Shown: positions 1 through 6,249, counted from the stretch's first letter. The stretch: DNA of 32,024 nucleotides from JBBDZE01 sp040900345 (GCA_040900345.1 JBBDZE010000015.1:1-32024), one strand, 5' to 3'. The notes: generated by a model from the sequence alone, not told the origin. Program-made: numbers and translations.

Positions 1-75
1 ACCTACCGGGGGTGCCGGCGTTGCCGCACCGCCCTGGATCTGCAATTTTACTACTGTTTTAATTGCTTTTGCCAT
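1..75 (-). CDS. rplK: Ribosomal protein L11, N-terminal fragment
   Basis: This is the first 25 codons of L11; the rest lies beyond the left edge of the window. The peptide begins MAKAIKTVVKLQIQGG and continues with the Pro-rich stretch ATPAPPVG, which matches the conserved L11 N-terminus (KLQI, then PAPPVG). L11 binds the GTPase-associated region of 23S rRNA and supports factor-dependent GTP hydrolysis. The gene follows nusG and secE in the same direction, the classic secE-nusG-rplK order. The ATG is at 73-75. The leader immediately upstream is an inverted repeat whose inner arm ends two bases before the start codon. Confidence 0.9.
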   Translation of the reverse strand, partial: MAKAIKTVVKLQIQGGAATPAPPVG

Positions 76-176
76 ACGAATTTTCTCAACGAGACAAGCA
101 AACTTGTTTGCGACGTTGAGGTGTTAGAAAATTCAGTACCCTGAGAGAGCTGCGCGGAGCGCAGCGAGTCGAAGGG
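76..176. repeat. Nested palindromic repeat in the rplK leader
   Basis: An outer arm GAATTTTC (78-85) pairs with GAAAATTC (127-134). Inside it CTCAACG (85-91) pairs with CGTTGAG (114-120), with a further small palindrome around 98-111. Directly outside lies a REP-like unit with arms CCCTGAG (139-145) and TCGAAGGG (169-176) around the palindrome GCTGCGC/GCGCAGC. In the rplK mRNA this would place a hairpin two bases from the AUG. The same arms recur upstream of the exonuclease gene (5380-5551). Confidence 0.75.
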
Positions 177-219
177 TGGAATGCAACTCTTCGACTACGC
201 TCAGAGTAACGTAGCTACT

Positions 220-765
220 CTACACTTTAGTTACCTGGAGATAATCCAGTTCGACCGGTGTTTCGCGACCGAACATATTCACGAGCACCTGAACCTTGCC
301 CTTCTCTTCGTCCACCGAAGCGATCTTGCCATCAAATTCCTTGAAGGGACCGTCATTAATTTTTACGCTATCACCCACCTTGATGTCAATCTTGTACTTT
401 GGCTCATCAACGCCCATCTGCTTTTGCAGCTCGGCAATTTCCTTGTCCGAAACAGGAATAGGTGTGGTTCCTGAACCCACGAACCCTGTCACGCGGGGCG
501 TGTTGCGTACCACGTACCAGGAGTCATCGGTTACAATCATCTCGACCAGCACGTAGCCAGGATAGATGCGTTCTTCAATGACCTGGCGCTTACCATTGCG
601 CAAGCGAATCTTCTTTTCTTTGGGAACCAATACGCTGAAAATCTTGTCCTGCATACCAAGCGACTCAATGCGTTGGCGTAGGTTATGCGCTACGGCGTCT
701 TCATAGCCGGAGTACGTGTGCAACACGTACCAGCGGCGTCCTCGTTGTATCTGCTGCTTTGCCAT
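220..765 (-). CDS. nusG: Transcription termination/antitermination factor NusG
   Basis: NusG binds RNA polymerase, suppresses pausing, and links transcription to Rho or to the ribosome. The 181-residue product has the usual length. The NGN domain starts at WYVLHTYSGYEDAV and includes the signature PGYVLVEM. The C-terminal KOW domain runs from about residue 130, with VGDSVKINDGPF and VNMFGRETPVEL. The ATG at 763-765 begins MAKQQIQRGRRWY. The gene lies between secE and rplK on the minus strand, the usual operon order. An inverted repeat that includes the start codon itself (CATAGTTG at 763-770 with CAACTATG at 828-835) covers the leader. Confidence 0.97.
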   Translation of the reverse strand: MAKQQIQRGRRWYVLHTYSGYEDAVAHNLRQRIESLGMQDKIFSVLVPKEKKIRLRNGKRQVIEERIYPGYVLVEMIVTDDSWYVVRNTPRVTGFVGSGTTPIPVSDKEIAELQKQMGVDEPKYKIDIKVGDSVKINDGPFKEFDGKIASVDEEKGKVQVLVNMFGRETPVELDYLQVTKV

Positions 766-869
766 AGTTGTCGTTGAGCGTAGCGAAACGTTATCCTTCG
801 GACCTTTCGGTCCTCAGGACCTAAAGGCAACTATGAGCACCCTGAGGCCGCCAGCGGCGGATCGAAGGG
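763..869. repeat. Nested palindromic repeat overlapping the nusG start
   Basis: CATAGTTG (763-770) and CAACTATG (828-835) form the outer arms, so the start codon is part of the stem. The interior holds a module shared with the exonuclease leader (about 790-826, beginning TTATCCTTCGGACC). Outside lies a REP-like unit with CCCTGAG (840-846), an inner palindrome CCGCC/GGCGG, and TCGAAGGG (862-869). Confidence 0.7.
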
Positions 870-886
870 CGCCATATCCGTAAAAG

Positions 887-1090
887 TTAGATAATAAAGT
901 TGGTGAGTACCCACTGGAACAGAAGGTCCAGAACGCCCAGGTAAATGCCGATTATCGTAGAAACGGCAATTACCAAAATCGTATAGTTAATAACCTCCCG
1001 ACGCGCGGGCCAGGCAACTTTTTTCAACTCAATGCGCACCTCCTTCAAGAAGCGTACCAGAGAAATAAACGGTTTTTGGACGATGGTCAT
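887..1090 (-). CDS. secE: Preprotein translocase subunit SecE
   Basis: The 67-residue protein is of normal length for the single-span bacterial SecE. It has a basic amphipathic stretch (FLKEVRIELKKVAWPARREV, the SecE signature with KKVxWPxR) followed by one hydrophobic segment (YTILVIAVSTIIGIYLGVLDLLF). SecE stabilises SecY in the membrane translocon. It precedes nusG by about 120 bases. The ATG is at 1088-1090. The upstream leader contains a 9-bp inverted repeat ending two bases before the start codon. Confidence 0.95.
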   Translation of the reverse strand: MTIVQKPFISLVRFLKEVRIELKKVAWPARREVINYTILVIAVSTIIGIYLGVLDLLFQWVLTNFII

Positions 1091-1092
1091 AC

Positions 1093-1128
1093 CAATTTTG
1101 TTTGAGCGGGAGCGAAATTACAAAATTG
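1093..1128. repeat. Start-adjacent hairpin in the secE leader
   Basis: CAATTTTGT (1093-1101) pairs perfectly with ACAAAATTG (1120-1128). In the transcript this stem ends two bases before the secE AUG. The same arms flank the pilT start (18708-18765). Right after the outer arm comes GAGTACC, the same junction that precedes the REP-like units elsewhere. Confidence 0.7.
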
Positions 1129-1131
1129 AGT

Positions 1132-1269
1132 ACCCCCTCACTCGAATGCGGTAGCGCTGTCCGGTTCGGTCAAACGCGGTGAAGAGTATACTGCAATACG
1201 TTTACGATAGTGCCTCACACTCTGCGCTGGCCGCTCTTGACGAGAATGACCGCATTCGAGTGAGGGGGT
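1132..1269. mobile_element. 138-bp element with 21-bp perfect terminal inverted repeats
   Basis: The first 21 bases (1132-1152, ACCCCCTCACTCGAATGCGG followed by T) are the exact reverse complement of 1249-1269. The 96-bp interior has no open frame of note. The size and structure resemble a MITE, or a long cruciform. It lies between gyrB and secE. A possible -10 box (TATACT on the minus strand, 1185-1190) lies inside, so it may carry or replace the secE-nusG promoter. No target-site duplication is obvious. Confidence 0.6.
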
Positions 1270-1325
1270 TAAGCTGCCGCTAGGCTCACTCTGCATGCTT
1301 CGCATTTGAGTTTGCCGAGTGGCTA

Positions 1326-1346
1326 TTTAAAAACCCCTCGCGGGGC
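1326..1346 (-). terminator. Rho-independent terminator after gyrB
   Basis: On the minus strand the short stem CCCCGCGAGGGG (1334-1345) is followed by a T-run (about 1328-1333). It lies about 125 bases downstream of the gyrB stop codon. Confidence 0.6.
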
Positions 1347-1471
1347 TCTGTTGATTCGCCCTCATCATACTGCCTTTCTTTTCCAACGTCAAGTGCGCCT
1401 CAGTCTACAATGGCCACACTCATCAGCTACCAAAAAGAGTAACACCCCAGGGAAGGCACTCCTACGGCATC

Positions 1472-3514
1472 TTAAATATCGAGGTTCTGCACCTTATCGG
1501 CGTGAGTTTGAATAAAGCGCTTGCGCGGGGCCACCTCGCTGCCCATGAGCACGTCAAAAATCTTGTCGGCCGCTTCGGCGTCTTCCACCGTGACTTGGTA
1601 CATCACGCGACGCTCGGGATTCATGGTCGTCTCCCACAACTGGTCGGCGTTCATCTCACCCAGACCCTTATAGCGCTGCAAACTGATGCCAGCAACTTTT
1701 TTCTCGCCACTCTCAAGCCCCTCAACTCCCGCCTGCGCCGAGGCTTCGGCGGGCAGGTCTGCGGCTACCTGCTCAACCACCTCCTTGTCCGCGGGCCCGG
1801 CCGTCTCTTGGGCGAGCCGCTTGACCGCCTCGTCGCGCTGGGCATCCGAATAGACATACTCAAATTTTTTGCCCTTCTGTACTTTATAAAGCGGCGGTTG
1901 GGCAATATAGAGATAGCCATTCTCAATAATAGCTCTAAAATAGCGGAAAAAGAGCGTCAAAAGAAGCGTCCGGATGTGGGCGCCGTCCACATCGGCGTCG
2001 GTCATGATAATAATGCGATGGTAGCGCAGCTTAGCCATATTGGCTTCCTCTCCAATGCCGGCACCCAGTGCAATGACCAGCGTTCGAATCTCTTTGGAAG
2101 AGAGCAGCCGATCCAGCCGCGCCCGCTCCACGTTGAGAATCTTCCCGCGCAAGGGCAAAATTGCCTGGAACCTTCGGTCGCGGCCGCTCTTAGCCGAGCC
2201 GCCCGCCGAGTCTCCCTCTACAATGAAGAGTTCCGATTCCTCTGGGTTACGCGACGAGCAGTCCGCCAGCTTGCCGGGGAGCGTCAGGCCCTCCAGCGCG
2301 CCCTTGCGAATAACGGTATCGCGCGCGGCCTTGGCCGCCTTACGCGCACGAGCGGCAAGAGATACTTTTTCAATAATCTGGCGTGCGTCAGTAGGGTTTT
2401 TGTCTAAAAAGTCAGCGAACTCTACCGAGACGATCGCCTCAACCGCGCTTCTGGCTTCAGTATTGCCGAGCTTCGCTTTGGTCTGGCCTTCAAACTGCGG
2501 ATCGGGGATTTTGACCGAAACCACGACGGTCAACCCTTCCCGCACGTCATCGCCGGTAAAGGCCTCGTCGCCCTTGAGAAGATTACTTCGCTTTGCGTAG
2601 TCGTTCAGGGTACGCGTCAGCGCGGTACGAAACCCTGTAATATGCATACCACCCTCAATGGTGTGGATGTTATTGGCAAACCCCAGCTCCATCCCCTGCA
2701 AGTCATCGGAATACTGAAAGGCCACTTCTACCACAACGTCGTCCTTTTCACCCGTCGCGTGGAAAATATTTTGGTTGCGCACGGTCTCGTTACGGTTGAG
2801 ATAATCAACAAACGAAATCAGGCCTCCTTCAAAATAAAATTGATAGGACTGGGAAGGCTCTTCGCGTTCATCCACCACTTTAATATGCACGCCTTGGGTC
2901 AGGTACGCCTGCTGGCGCAGGTGGTCCAGGATGGTCTTCCAACGAAACTCGCCCTCTTTGAAAATACGGCGGTCCGGCTCAAACGTAATACTGGTGCCGC
3001 TCATGCCTTTGGGGCAGGTACCTATTTTCTTGACCGCTCCCGTGGGATTGCCCGACGTATACTCCTGCGCCCACTGGACGCCGTCGCGGCATACCTCGGC
3101 GCGCAAATGGATGGAAAGAGCATTGACCACCGACACACCCACCCCGTGCAGCCCGCCTGAAATCTTGTATCCTCCGCCGCCAAACTTCCCGCCCGCGTGC
3201 AGGATAGTCATGACCGTCTCCAACGTGGATTTTTTGGTCTGCGGGTGCTTGTCCACCGGAATCCCGCGGCCGTCGTCAGTTACATTAACGCGGCCATCCT
3301 TCATGAGGGTAATCATAATACGCTTGGCGTAGCCGGCCATCGCCTCATCCAGCGAGTTATCAAACACCTCCCAAACAAGGTGGTGCAGACCACTCTCGCC
3401 GGTGGAACCAATATACATGCCGGGGCGCTTGCGCACCGGATCCAGCCCTTCCAGGACCTGAATGTCTTTGGCAGAGTAGCTACTGGTGTTGGTTGTTGAT
3501 TTTTTGGTGACCAT
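1472..3514 (-). CDS. gyrB: DNA gyrase subunit B
   Basis: This is the ATPase subunit of type II topoisomerase, which introduces negative supercoils together with GyrA. The 680-residue protein has the GHKL ATP-binding domain (VRKRPGMYIGST near 27-38; GGKFGGGGYKISGGLHGVG near 108-126) and the transducer loop QTKAKLG (344-350). The TOPRIM domain contains EGDSAGG (E433) and the metal-binding DADVDG (506-511). The C-terminal tail has QRYKGLGEMNADQLWETTM. A charged Ala/Glu-rich linker (about 575-630) precedes the tail. The ATG at 3512-3514 gives MVTKKSTT, a short disordered leader. No DnaA, DnaN or RecF gene is beside it. GyrB rather than ParE is preferred because of length and motif match; ParE cannot be fully excluded without alignment. 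Confidence 0.93.
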   Translation of the reverse strand: MVTKKSTTNTSSYSAKDIQVLEGLDPVRKRPGMYIGSTGESGLHHLVWEVFDNSLDEAMAGYAKRIMITLMKDGRVNVTDDGRGIPVDKHPQTKKSTLETVMTILHAGGKFGGGGYKISGGLHGVGVSVVNALSIHLRAEVCRDGVQWAQEYTSGNPTGAVKKIGTCPKGMSGTSITFEPDRRIFKEGEFRWKTILDHLRQQAYLTQGVHIKVVDEREEPSQSYQFYFEGGLISFVDYLNRNETVRNQNIFHATGEKDDVVVEVAFQYSDDLQGMELGFANNIHTIEGGMHITGFRTALTRTLNDYAKRSNLLKGDEAFTGDDVREGLTVVVSVKIPDPQFEGQTKAKLGNTEARSAVEAIVSVEFADFLDKNPTDARQIIEKVSLAARARKAAKAARDTVIRKGALEGLTLPGKLADCSSRNPEESELFIVEGDSAGGSAKSGRDRRFQAILPLRGKILNVERARLDRLLSSKEIRTLVIALGAGIGEEANMAKLRYHRIIIMTDADVDGAHIRTLLLTLFFRYFRAIIENGYLYIAQPPLYKVQKGKKFEYVYSDAQRDEAVKRLAQETAGPADKEVVEQVAADLPAEASAQAGVEGLESGEKKVAGISLQRYKGLGEMNADQLWETTMNPERRVMYQVTVEDAEAADKIFDVLMGSEVAPRKRFIQTHADKVQNLDI

Positions 3515-3552
3515 GGGATTTAAGAGATGTCAAACGTCGAGTTATTTTAGTA

Positions 3553-3623
3553 GAGCATTAGGGGTTAGAGCTCTAGAGCTTTAGCATCCTGCCTAAAGCT
3601 CTCACACCTAGTACCTAACGCTC
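3553..3623. repeat. Imperfect inverted repeat between pheS and gyrB
   Basis: AGAGCATTAGG (3553-3563) and CCTAACGCTCT (3613-3623) pair with one mismatch around further TAAAGCTCT-type short inverted repeats. It resembles in style the TTAGGTTTTAGG-type spacers at 17546-17629 and 19263-19364, although the match is loose. Confidence 0.5.
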
Positions 3624-3627
3624 TTCT

Positions 3628-4764
3628 CTAGCGAAGCTTGGCATTAAACTGTTTGGCGGTCTCTTCGTATACTTGCTTTTGGATGGCATCTACCTCGTCG
3701 CTCGTGAGCGTGCGGTCGGGGCTGCGGTACGTAATGCGGTACGTGTAGCTCACCTTGCCGGAGCCGAATTTCTCTTTGCTCTCGTACTTGTCCAGAAGCT
3801 CAACCTCTTCCACGAGGTCGCCGCCCAGGTCACGAATAAGGTCAAAGTAGTTGTTCGGGATGAATGAGTCCTCAACGATAAACGAAATATCGCGCGTGAC
3901 CGGCGGATACTTGCTGACCTCCTCATATTGGTCGCCCAGCTTGAGCTGGCGCTTGATGCGCTCATCGTCCGACCACAGCAGCCGAATGTCGGGCAAATCC
4001 ATACTAATAATGGCCAGGCGCTCAAGCCCAAAACCAAACGCCCAGCCGTTGTACTCGTCGGGGTCCACGCCAAAGTTCTTCAGTACGCTGCCCTTCACCA
4101 CGCCGCTGCCCAAGACCTCTATCCAGCGCTCCCCCACCTTTACTTCCATTTCTATGCTGGGGTCCGTGTAGGGAAACGTATCTTTATTAAAACGATATTC
4201 AATGTCAGCGCCAAAAATGGCCTTGGCGATATCGGCCAGCACGTTCTCCAAGTCCTTTTGCCCGATGACGTTCGTTGTGCGTGGCGTCAAGTACCAGCCG
4301 TCCATCTGGTGAAAGACATTCATGTGGCGGCGATCAATTTCGTCCTTGCGATATACTTTGCCGTGCGCAAAACAGCCCACCGGCTCGCCCTGCTGCATAC
4401 GCGCTTTTACGCTTTCATCCTCCAAATAGTAGTGCCACATCACCGTCGTGTGAGGACGCAGAATGTGCGTGTCGTCCACATAATACGTGTCCGAATAGCT
4501 TCTGGCCGGATGGTCTTTGGGAAAGTCGAACCAATCAAACGCAAGCTCGGTGCTAACCACTTGAGGAACCTCTATGGTGTCAAAATCGGCAAATGCCGGC
4601 AGAGCCAAAATGCGCTGGACCAACTCATGCAAGGGGGAGCCGGGCGTCCTGGACAGGTCGGGCATATTCAAAAAGCGCTTCATGCGCTCCGCGTCGGCAT
4701 CGTGCCTCTTTTCAAGGGTTTCGAGCAGCTTTTTCTCTTCCAAAAGGTCTGCTTGCATTTCCAT
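3628..4764 (-). CDS. pheS: Phenylalanyl-tRNA synthetase, single-chain type with fused FDX-ACB domain
   Basis: This class II synthetase charges tRNA-Phe. Of its 378 residues, about 40-275 form the PheS-type catalytic domain. Motif 2 is GKVYRKDEIDRRHMNVFHQ (136-153) and motif 3 is GWAFGFGLERLAIISMDLPD (240-259). Residues 286-378 (from YPPVTRDISFIV to the end, with CYRITYR-like TYRITYRSPDRTL) form an FDX-ACB anticodon-binding domain. In ordinary bacteria that domain ends the PheT beta chain. A catalytic domain directly followed by FDX-ACB is the layout of the monomeric mitochondrial enzyme (FARS2), and the motif 3 to FDX-ACB stretch closely resembles it. No pheT is present in this window. The ATG is at 4762-4764. 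An alternative is a PheS-like paralogue working alongside a standard PheST elsewhere. Confidence 0.88.
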   Translation of the reverse strand: MEMQADLLEEKKLLETLEKRHDADAERMKRFLNMPDLSRTPGSPLHELVQRILALPAFADFDTIEVPQVVSTELAFDWFDFPKDHPARSYSDTYYVDDTHILRPHTTVMWHYYLEDESVKARMQQGEPVGCFAHGKVYRKDEIDRRHMNVFHQMDGWYLTPRTTNVIGQKDLENVLADIAKAIFGADIEYRFNKDTFPYTDPSIEMEVKVGERWIEVLGSGVVKGSVLKNFGVDPDEYNGWAFGFGLERLAIISMDLPDIRLLWSDDERIKRQLKLGDQYEEVSKYPPVTRDISFIVEDSFIPNNYFDLIRDLGGDLVEEVELLDKYESKEKFGSGKVSYTYRITYRSPDRTLTSDEVDAIQKQVYEETAKQFNAKLR

Positions 4765-4819
4765 ACTACTCGCCCATTATAGCGCATTTTGGCGCTTTTT
4801 TCAAGCACATTGGACGCTC

Positions 4820-5377
4820 CTAAACCGGCTCGCGCAGCTTTTTATACACCTCAAAGGCCAGCCGCGCCCCGTTGATAGCCCGGTGCACAGTCGGTTCTCC
4901 TTCCAGCCCCAGCGCGTCGGCCACCGTACTTAAACTGAACTTTTTGATGCCCGTTCCACGCAAACGTTCCATCGCAAGCGGTATCACGTCCATGCCGTGG
5001 TAGGCCATGATCTGGTAAATATCGATACGACACTGGTGAAATGCCGCCTCTAAAAACTTGGCTTCAAAACGAATGTTCCAGGCGGTCAACAGCGCACCCT
5101 GCACTCGTTGGGCGTATTCGGGCAGAACTTGCTCCAGTGAGGGAGCGTCGCGCCACTCTTCTTCGTTAAAACCGTTGATGCCGCGCACCATGGCGTTGGC
5201 CCGTTCAGGATAGCGAGGCTGCACTTTGGTCTCCCACTCCTCCATTACCTCCAATGTAGTCTGGTCCACCAAGACGAGGCCAAACTCAATAATTTCATTG
5301 TGGAACGGGTTGAGTCCCGTCGTCTCCAAGTCCGTAAAGGCCATGGGCCGTGCATAAATGTCTGTTCCTTCTGCCAT
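4820..5377 (-). CDS. DnaQ/RNase T-like exonuclease-fold protein with altered active site
   Basis: The 185-residue protein has the DEDDh 3'-5' exonuclease fold (as in DnaQ epsilon, RNase T and PolC exo). Exo I is intact: FTDLETTGLNP (near residue 14) carries the usual Asp and Glu. Exo II reads TAWNIRFEAKFLEAAF, where the usual Asp of HNxxFD is Glu. Exo III reads HRAINGARLAF, where the usual Asp of HRAxxDA is Gly. Two of the four metal ligands are therefore changed, one of them to a residue that cannot bind metal. The protein may be a catalytically weak or structural member of the family. The start ATG at 5375-5377 is preceded by a nested palindromic repeat. It lies upstream of pheS in the same direction. 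Confidence 0.8.
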   Translation of the reverse strand: MAEGTDIYARPMAFTDLETTGLNPFHNEIIEFGLVLVDQTTLEVMEEWETKVQPRYPERANAMVRGINGFNEEEWRDAPSLEQVLPEYAQRVQGALLTAWNIRFEAKFLEAAFHQCRIDIYQIMAYHGMDVIPLAMERLRGTGIKKFSLSTVADALGLEGEPTVHRAINGARLAFEVYKKLREPV

Positions 5378-5379
5378 AC

Positions 5380-5551
5380 GAATTTTCTCAACGAAGCAAG
5401 TCTGCCTACGGCAGACGCCGTTGAGTTGTTATCCTTCGGACCCTGAGGTCCTCAGGACCGAAGGGGAAAATTCAGTACCCTGAGCGAGCTGTGCTTTGCA
5501 CAGCGAGCCACCGCCTTTGGCGGGGCCCCGCAGAATGCGGTGGTCGAAGGG
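5380..5551. repeat. Large nested palindromic repeat in the exonuclease-gene leader
   Basis: The arms GAATTTTC (5380-5387) and GAAAATTC (5466-5473) match those upstream of rplK. Inside, CTCAACG (5387-5393) pairs with CGTTGAG (5419-5425) around TCTGCC/GGCAGA (5401-5415). The next module is shared with the nusG leader (TTATCCTTCGGACC, about 5429-5463). Outside is a REP-like unit with CCCTGAG (5478-5484) and TCGAAGGG (5544-5551). The loop of that unit contains GTGC/GCAC and then another repeat unit, CCACCGCC...GCGGTGG (5508-5543), which also occurs at 16146-16308. Confidence 0.75.
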
Positions 5552-5567
5552 TTATGTTTGTTCACAT

Positions 5568-5598
5568 AGTTCACCTGCCTGCGGTAGGCAGGTGAACT
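5568..5598. repeat. Palindrome with shared CCTGCCT core
   Basis: This is a 13-bp perfect stem (AGTTCACCTGCCT with its complement) around a GCGGT loop. The inner 19 bases (5574-5592) are identical to 18729-18747 in the pilT leader, but the outer arms differ there. Confidence 0.75.
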
Positions 5599-5688
5599 CG
5601 CGGATTTACGCGGATTGTACGCGGAAATATGCGGAAAGTTCGCCGTTGTTTCAGCGTTTATTCAGCGTAGTTCCGCGTTCTTTCCGCA
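5599..5688. repeat. Helically phased short-repeat array beside the AbrB-like gene
   Basis: Four forward units (C or T)GCGGA start at 5599, 5609, 5620 and 5630. They are followed by five reverse-oriented units of the form TCNGC(G/A) or close to it, at 5640, 5651, 5662, 5672 and 5683. Spacing alternates between 10 and 11 bases, matching one DNA turn, so all units face the same side of the helix. The array ends at the stop codon of the AbrB-like gene. Confidence 0.65.
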
Positions 5689-5871
5689 TTAGCCGCGCTT
5701 CGCGCTGGGCTTCCAGTCGCGGATGGTCAGGTCGTGCTTGCGCCCGCCAAAGACAATCTCCAGCTTTTGGCGCTCGCGCCAACCGAATTCCTCCACCAAT
5801 TCCTTCGGTATATTCAGCACGTAGCTGTGAGTACTCATCTTTTGCAACTTTCGCGTGTATTTTTGTGCCAT
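5689..5871 (-). CDS. Small AbrB/SpoVT-like DNA-binding protein
   Basis: This 60-residue protein has the swapped-hairpin AbrB/MazE-type pattern: a short N-terminal strand, then SYVLNIPKELVEEFGW (the P-x-E-L-hydrophobic core) and RERQKLEIVFGGRKHDLTIRD as the second strand pair. Such proteins act as transcription regulators or as antitoxins. No toxin gene is beside it, so a lone regulator is more likely. The start at 5869-5871 (MAQKYTRK) is preferred over the ATG at 5905-5907, because an extended -10 promoter (5918-5926) puts the predicted transcript start within a few bases of that upstream codon. The leader holds tandem CGTATATA motifs (about 5879-5900) that could be an autoregulatory operator. 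The stop codon abuts the phased array at 5599-5688. Confidence 0.75.
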   Translation of the reverse strand: MAQKYTRKLQKMSTHSYVLNIPKELVEEFGWRERQKLEIVFGGRKHDLTIRDWKPSAKRG

Positions 5872-5878
5872 AGATTTT

Positions 5879-5900
5879 CGTATATACGAACGTATATATG
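5879..5900. promoter_or_regulatory. Possible operator of the AbrB-like gene
   Basis: Two tandem copies of CGTATATA, with the palindrome CGTATATACG, lie between the promoter and the start codon. AbrB-family proteins commonly repress their own genes; the assignment here is inference. Confidence 0.4.
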
Positions 5901-5917
5901 TCCGCATATATGTTTTT

Positions 5918-5926
5918 ATTATACCA
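5918..5926 (-). promoter_or_regulatory. Extended -10 promoter of the AbrB-like gene
   Basis: The minus strand reads TGGTATAAT, a perfect extended -10 (TGnTATAAT). No good -35 box is visible, which is usual for extended -10 promoters. The predicted transcript start is near 5911. Confidence 0.6.
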
Positions 5927-5966
5927 AAAATGACTCAGCCCGTCTTCGCGAGGAAGGCGGGCTGAG
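5927..5966 (-). terminator. Terminator after the tRNA-like cluster
   Basis: A 14-base stem with one G-T pair (5934-5947 with 5953-5966, outer sequence CTCAGCCCG) is followed on the minus strand by TCATTTTT. It closes transcription coming from the tRNA-like genes at 6037-6329. Confidence 0.7.
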
Positions 5967-6036
5967 AAGTGCTGGAGCCGGCCGTCGGTTTCCCGACACA
6001 TCTTTCGGTCGTCACCAAAAAGATTGACCGGCATGT

Positions 6037-6155
6037 TACCGAAGGGTGGATTTGAACCACCAACCACAGGCATCTCACGCCTGCGCTCTACCCGCCCGCC
6101 ATCGCAAGCATGAGCTTACTCAGGCGTTGCGGGCGGGCCGTTGAGCTACTTCGAC
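6037..6155 (-). tRNA. tRNA-like gene, anticodon GAG, with 47-bp palindrome inserted in the D-loop
   Basis: On the minus strand: acceptor GTCGAAG/CTTCGGT (two terminal wobble pairs), TA, D-stem GCTC/GAGC, anticodon stem CAGGC/GCCTG with loop GTGAGAT (U33 present, anticodon GAG), a 5-base variable loop, T-stem GGTGG/CCACC with loop TTCAAAT, and discriminator A. CCA is not encoded. Removing bases 6091-6137 leaves the D-arm GCTC-AACGGTA-GAGC, which is entirely standard, so the insertion is exact. GAG is a Leu anticodon, but the variable arm is short (class I), unlike normal tRNA-Leu, so the identity is uncertain. It may be a pseudogene, or an RNA that tolerates or removes the extra hairpin. Confidence 0.6.
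6091..6137. repeat. 47-bp palindromic insertion inside the tRNA D-loop
   Basis: CCCGCCCGC (6091-6099) pairs with GCGGGCGGG (6129-6137); an inner AAGC/GCTT hairpin sits near the middle. Fourteen bases of its right side (6124-6137) recur in reverse orientation at 19206-19219, in the leader of the response regulator gene, so this is a dispersed unit and not tRNA sequence. Confidence 0.75.
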
Positions 6156-6165
6156 TTGGAGGAAC

Positions 6166-6240
6166 TGGAGCCCTCGGGGTGGACTTGAACCACCCACCTC
6201 CCTACCTCGGTAGGGATTCTCCAATTTAAACTACGAGGGC
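6166..6240 (-). tRNA. tRNA-Gly-like gene with a 4-base anticodon loop
   Basis: Acceptor GCCCTCG/CGAGGGC, TA, D-arm GTTT-AAATTGGA-GAAT, then an anticodon stem CCTAC/GTAGG closed by only CGAG, then T-arm GGGTGG-TTCAAGT-CCACCC, discriminator U and an encoded CCA. U73 and the overall sequence resemble tRNA-Gly. The anticodon arm is a near-perfect 18-base palindrome, so no 7-base loop, U33 or anticodon can form. The acceptor and T-arms look intact. It is either a decayed gene or an anticodon-less tRNA-like RNA. Confidence 0.5.
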
Positions 6241-6249
6241 ACGAAGGGC

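Noticed and set aside
1270..1471. tRNA-Trp, often found upstream of secE
   Set aside because: No cloverleaf can be drawn here; the stretch holds only the gyrB terminator.
1502..2407. 301-codon open frame on the plus strand
   Set aside because: It is antisense to the gyrB TOPRIM and C-terminal region; the open frame is a side effect of codon usage.
3515..3552. oriC-type region near gyrB
   Set aside because: There are no DnaA boxes, AT-rich unwinding region, dnaA or dnaN here.
3928..4782. 284-codon open frame on the plus strand
   Set aside because: It is antisense to the PheRS gene and lacks recognisable motifs.
5568..5688. CRISPR array
   Set aside because: The repeats are only 6-8 bases at 10-11 base spacing and change orientation; there are no spacers and no cas genes.
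5651..6073. 140-codon minus-strand frame overlapping the AbrB-like gene
   Set aside because: It runs through the phased array, the AbrB-like gene in another frame, a terminator and the end of a tRNA-like gene.
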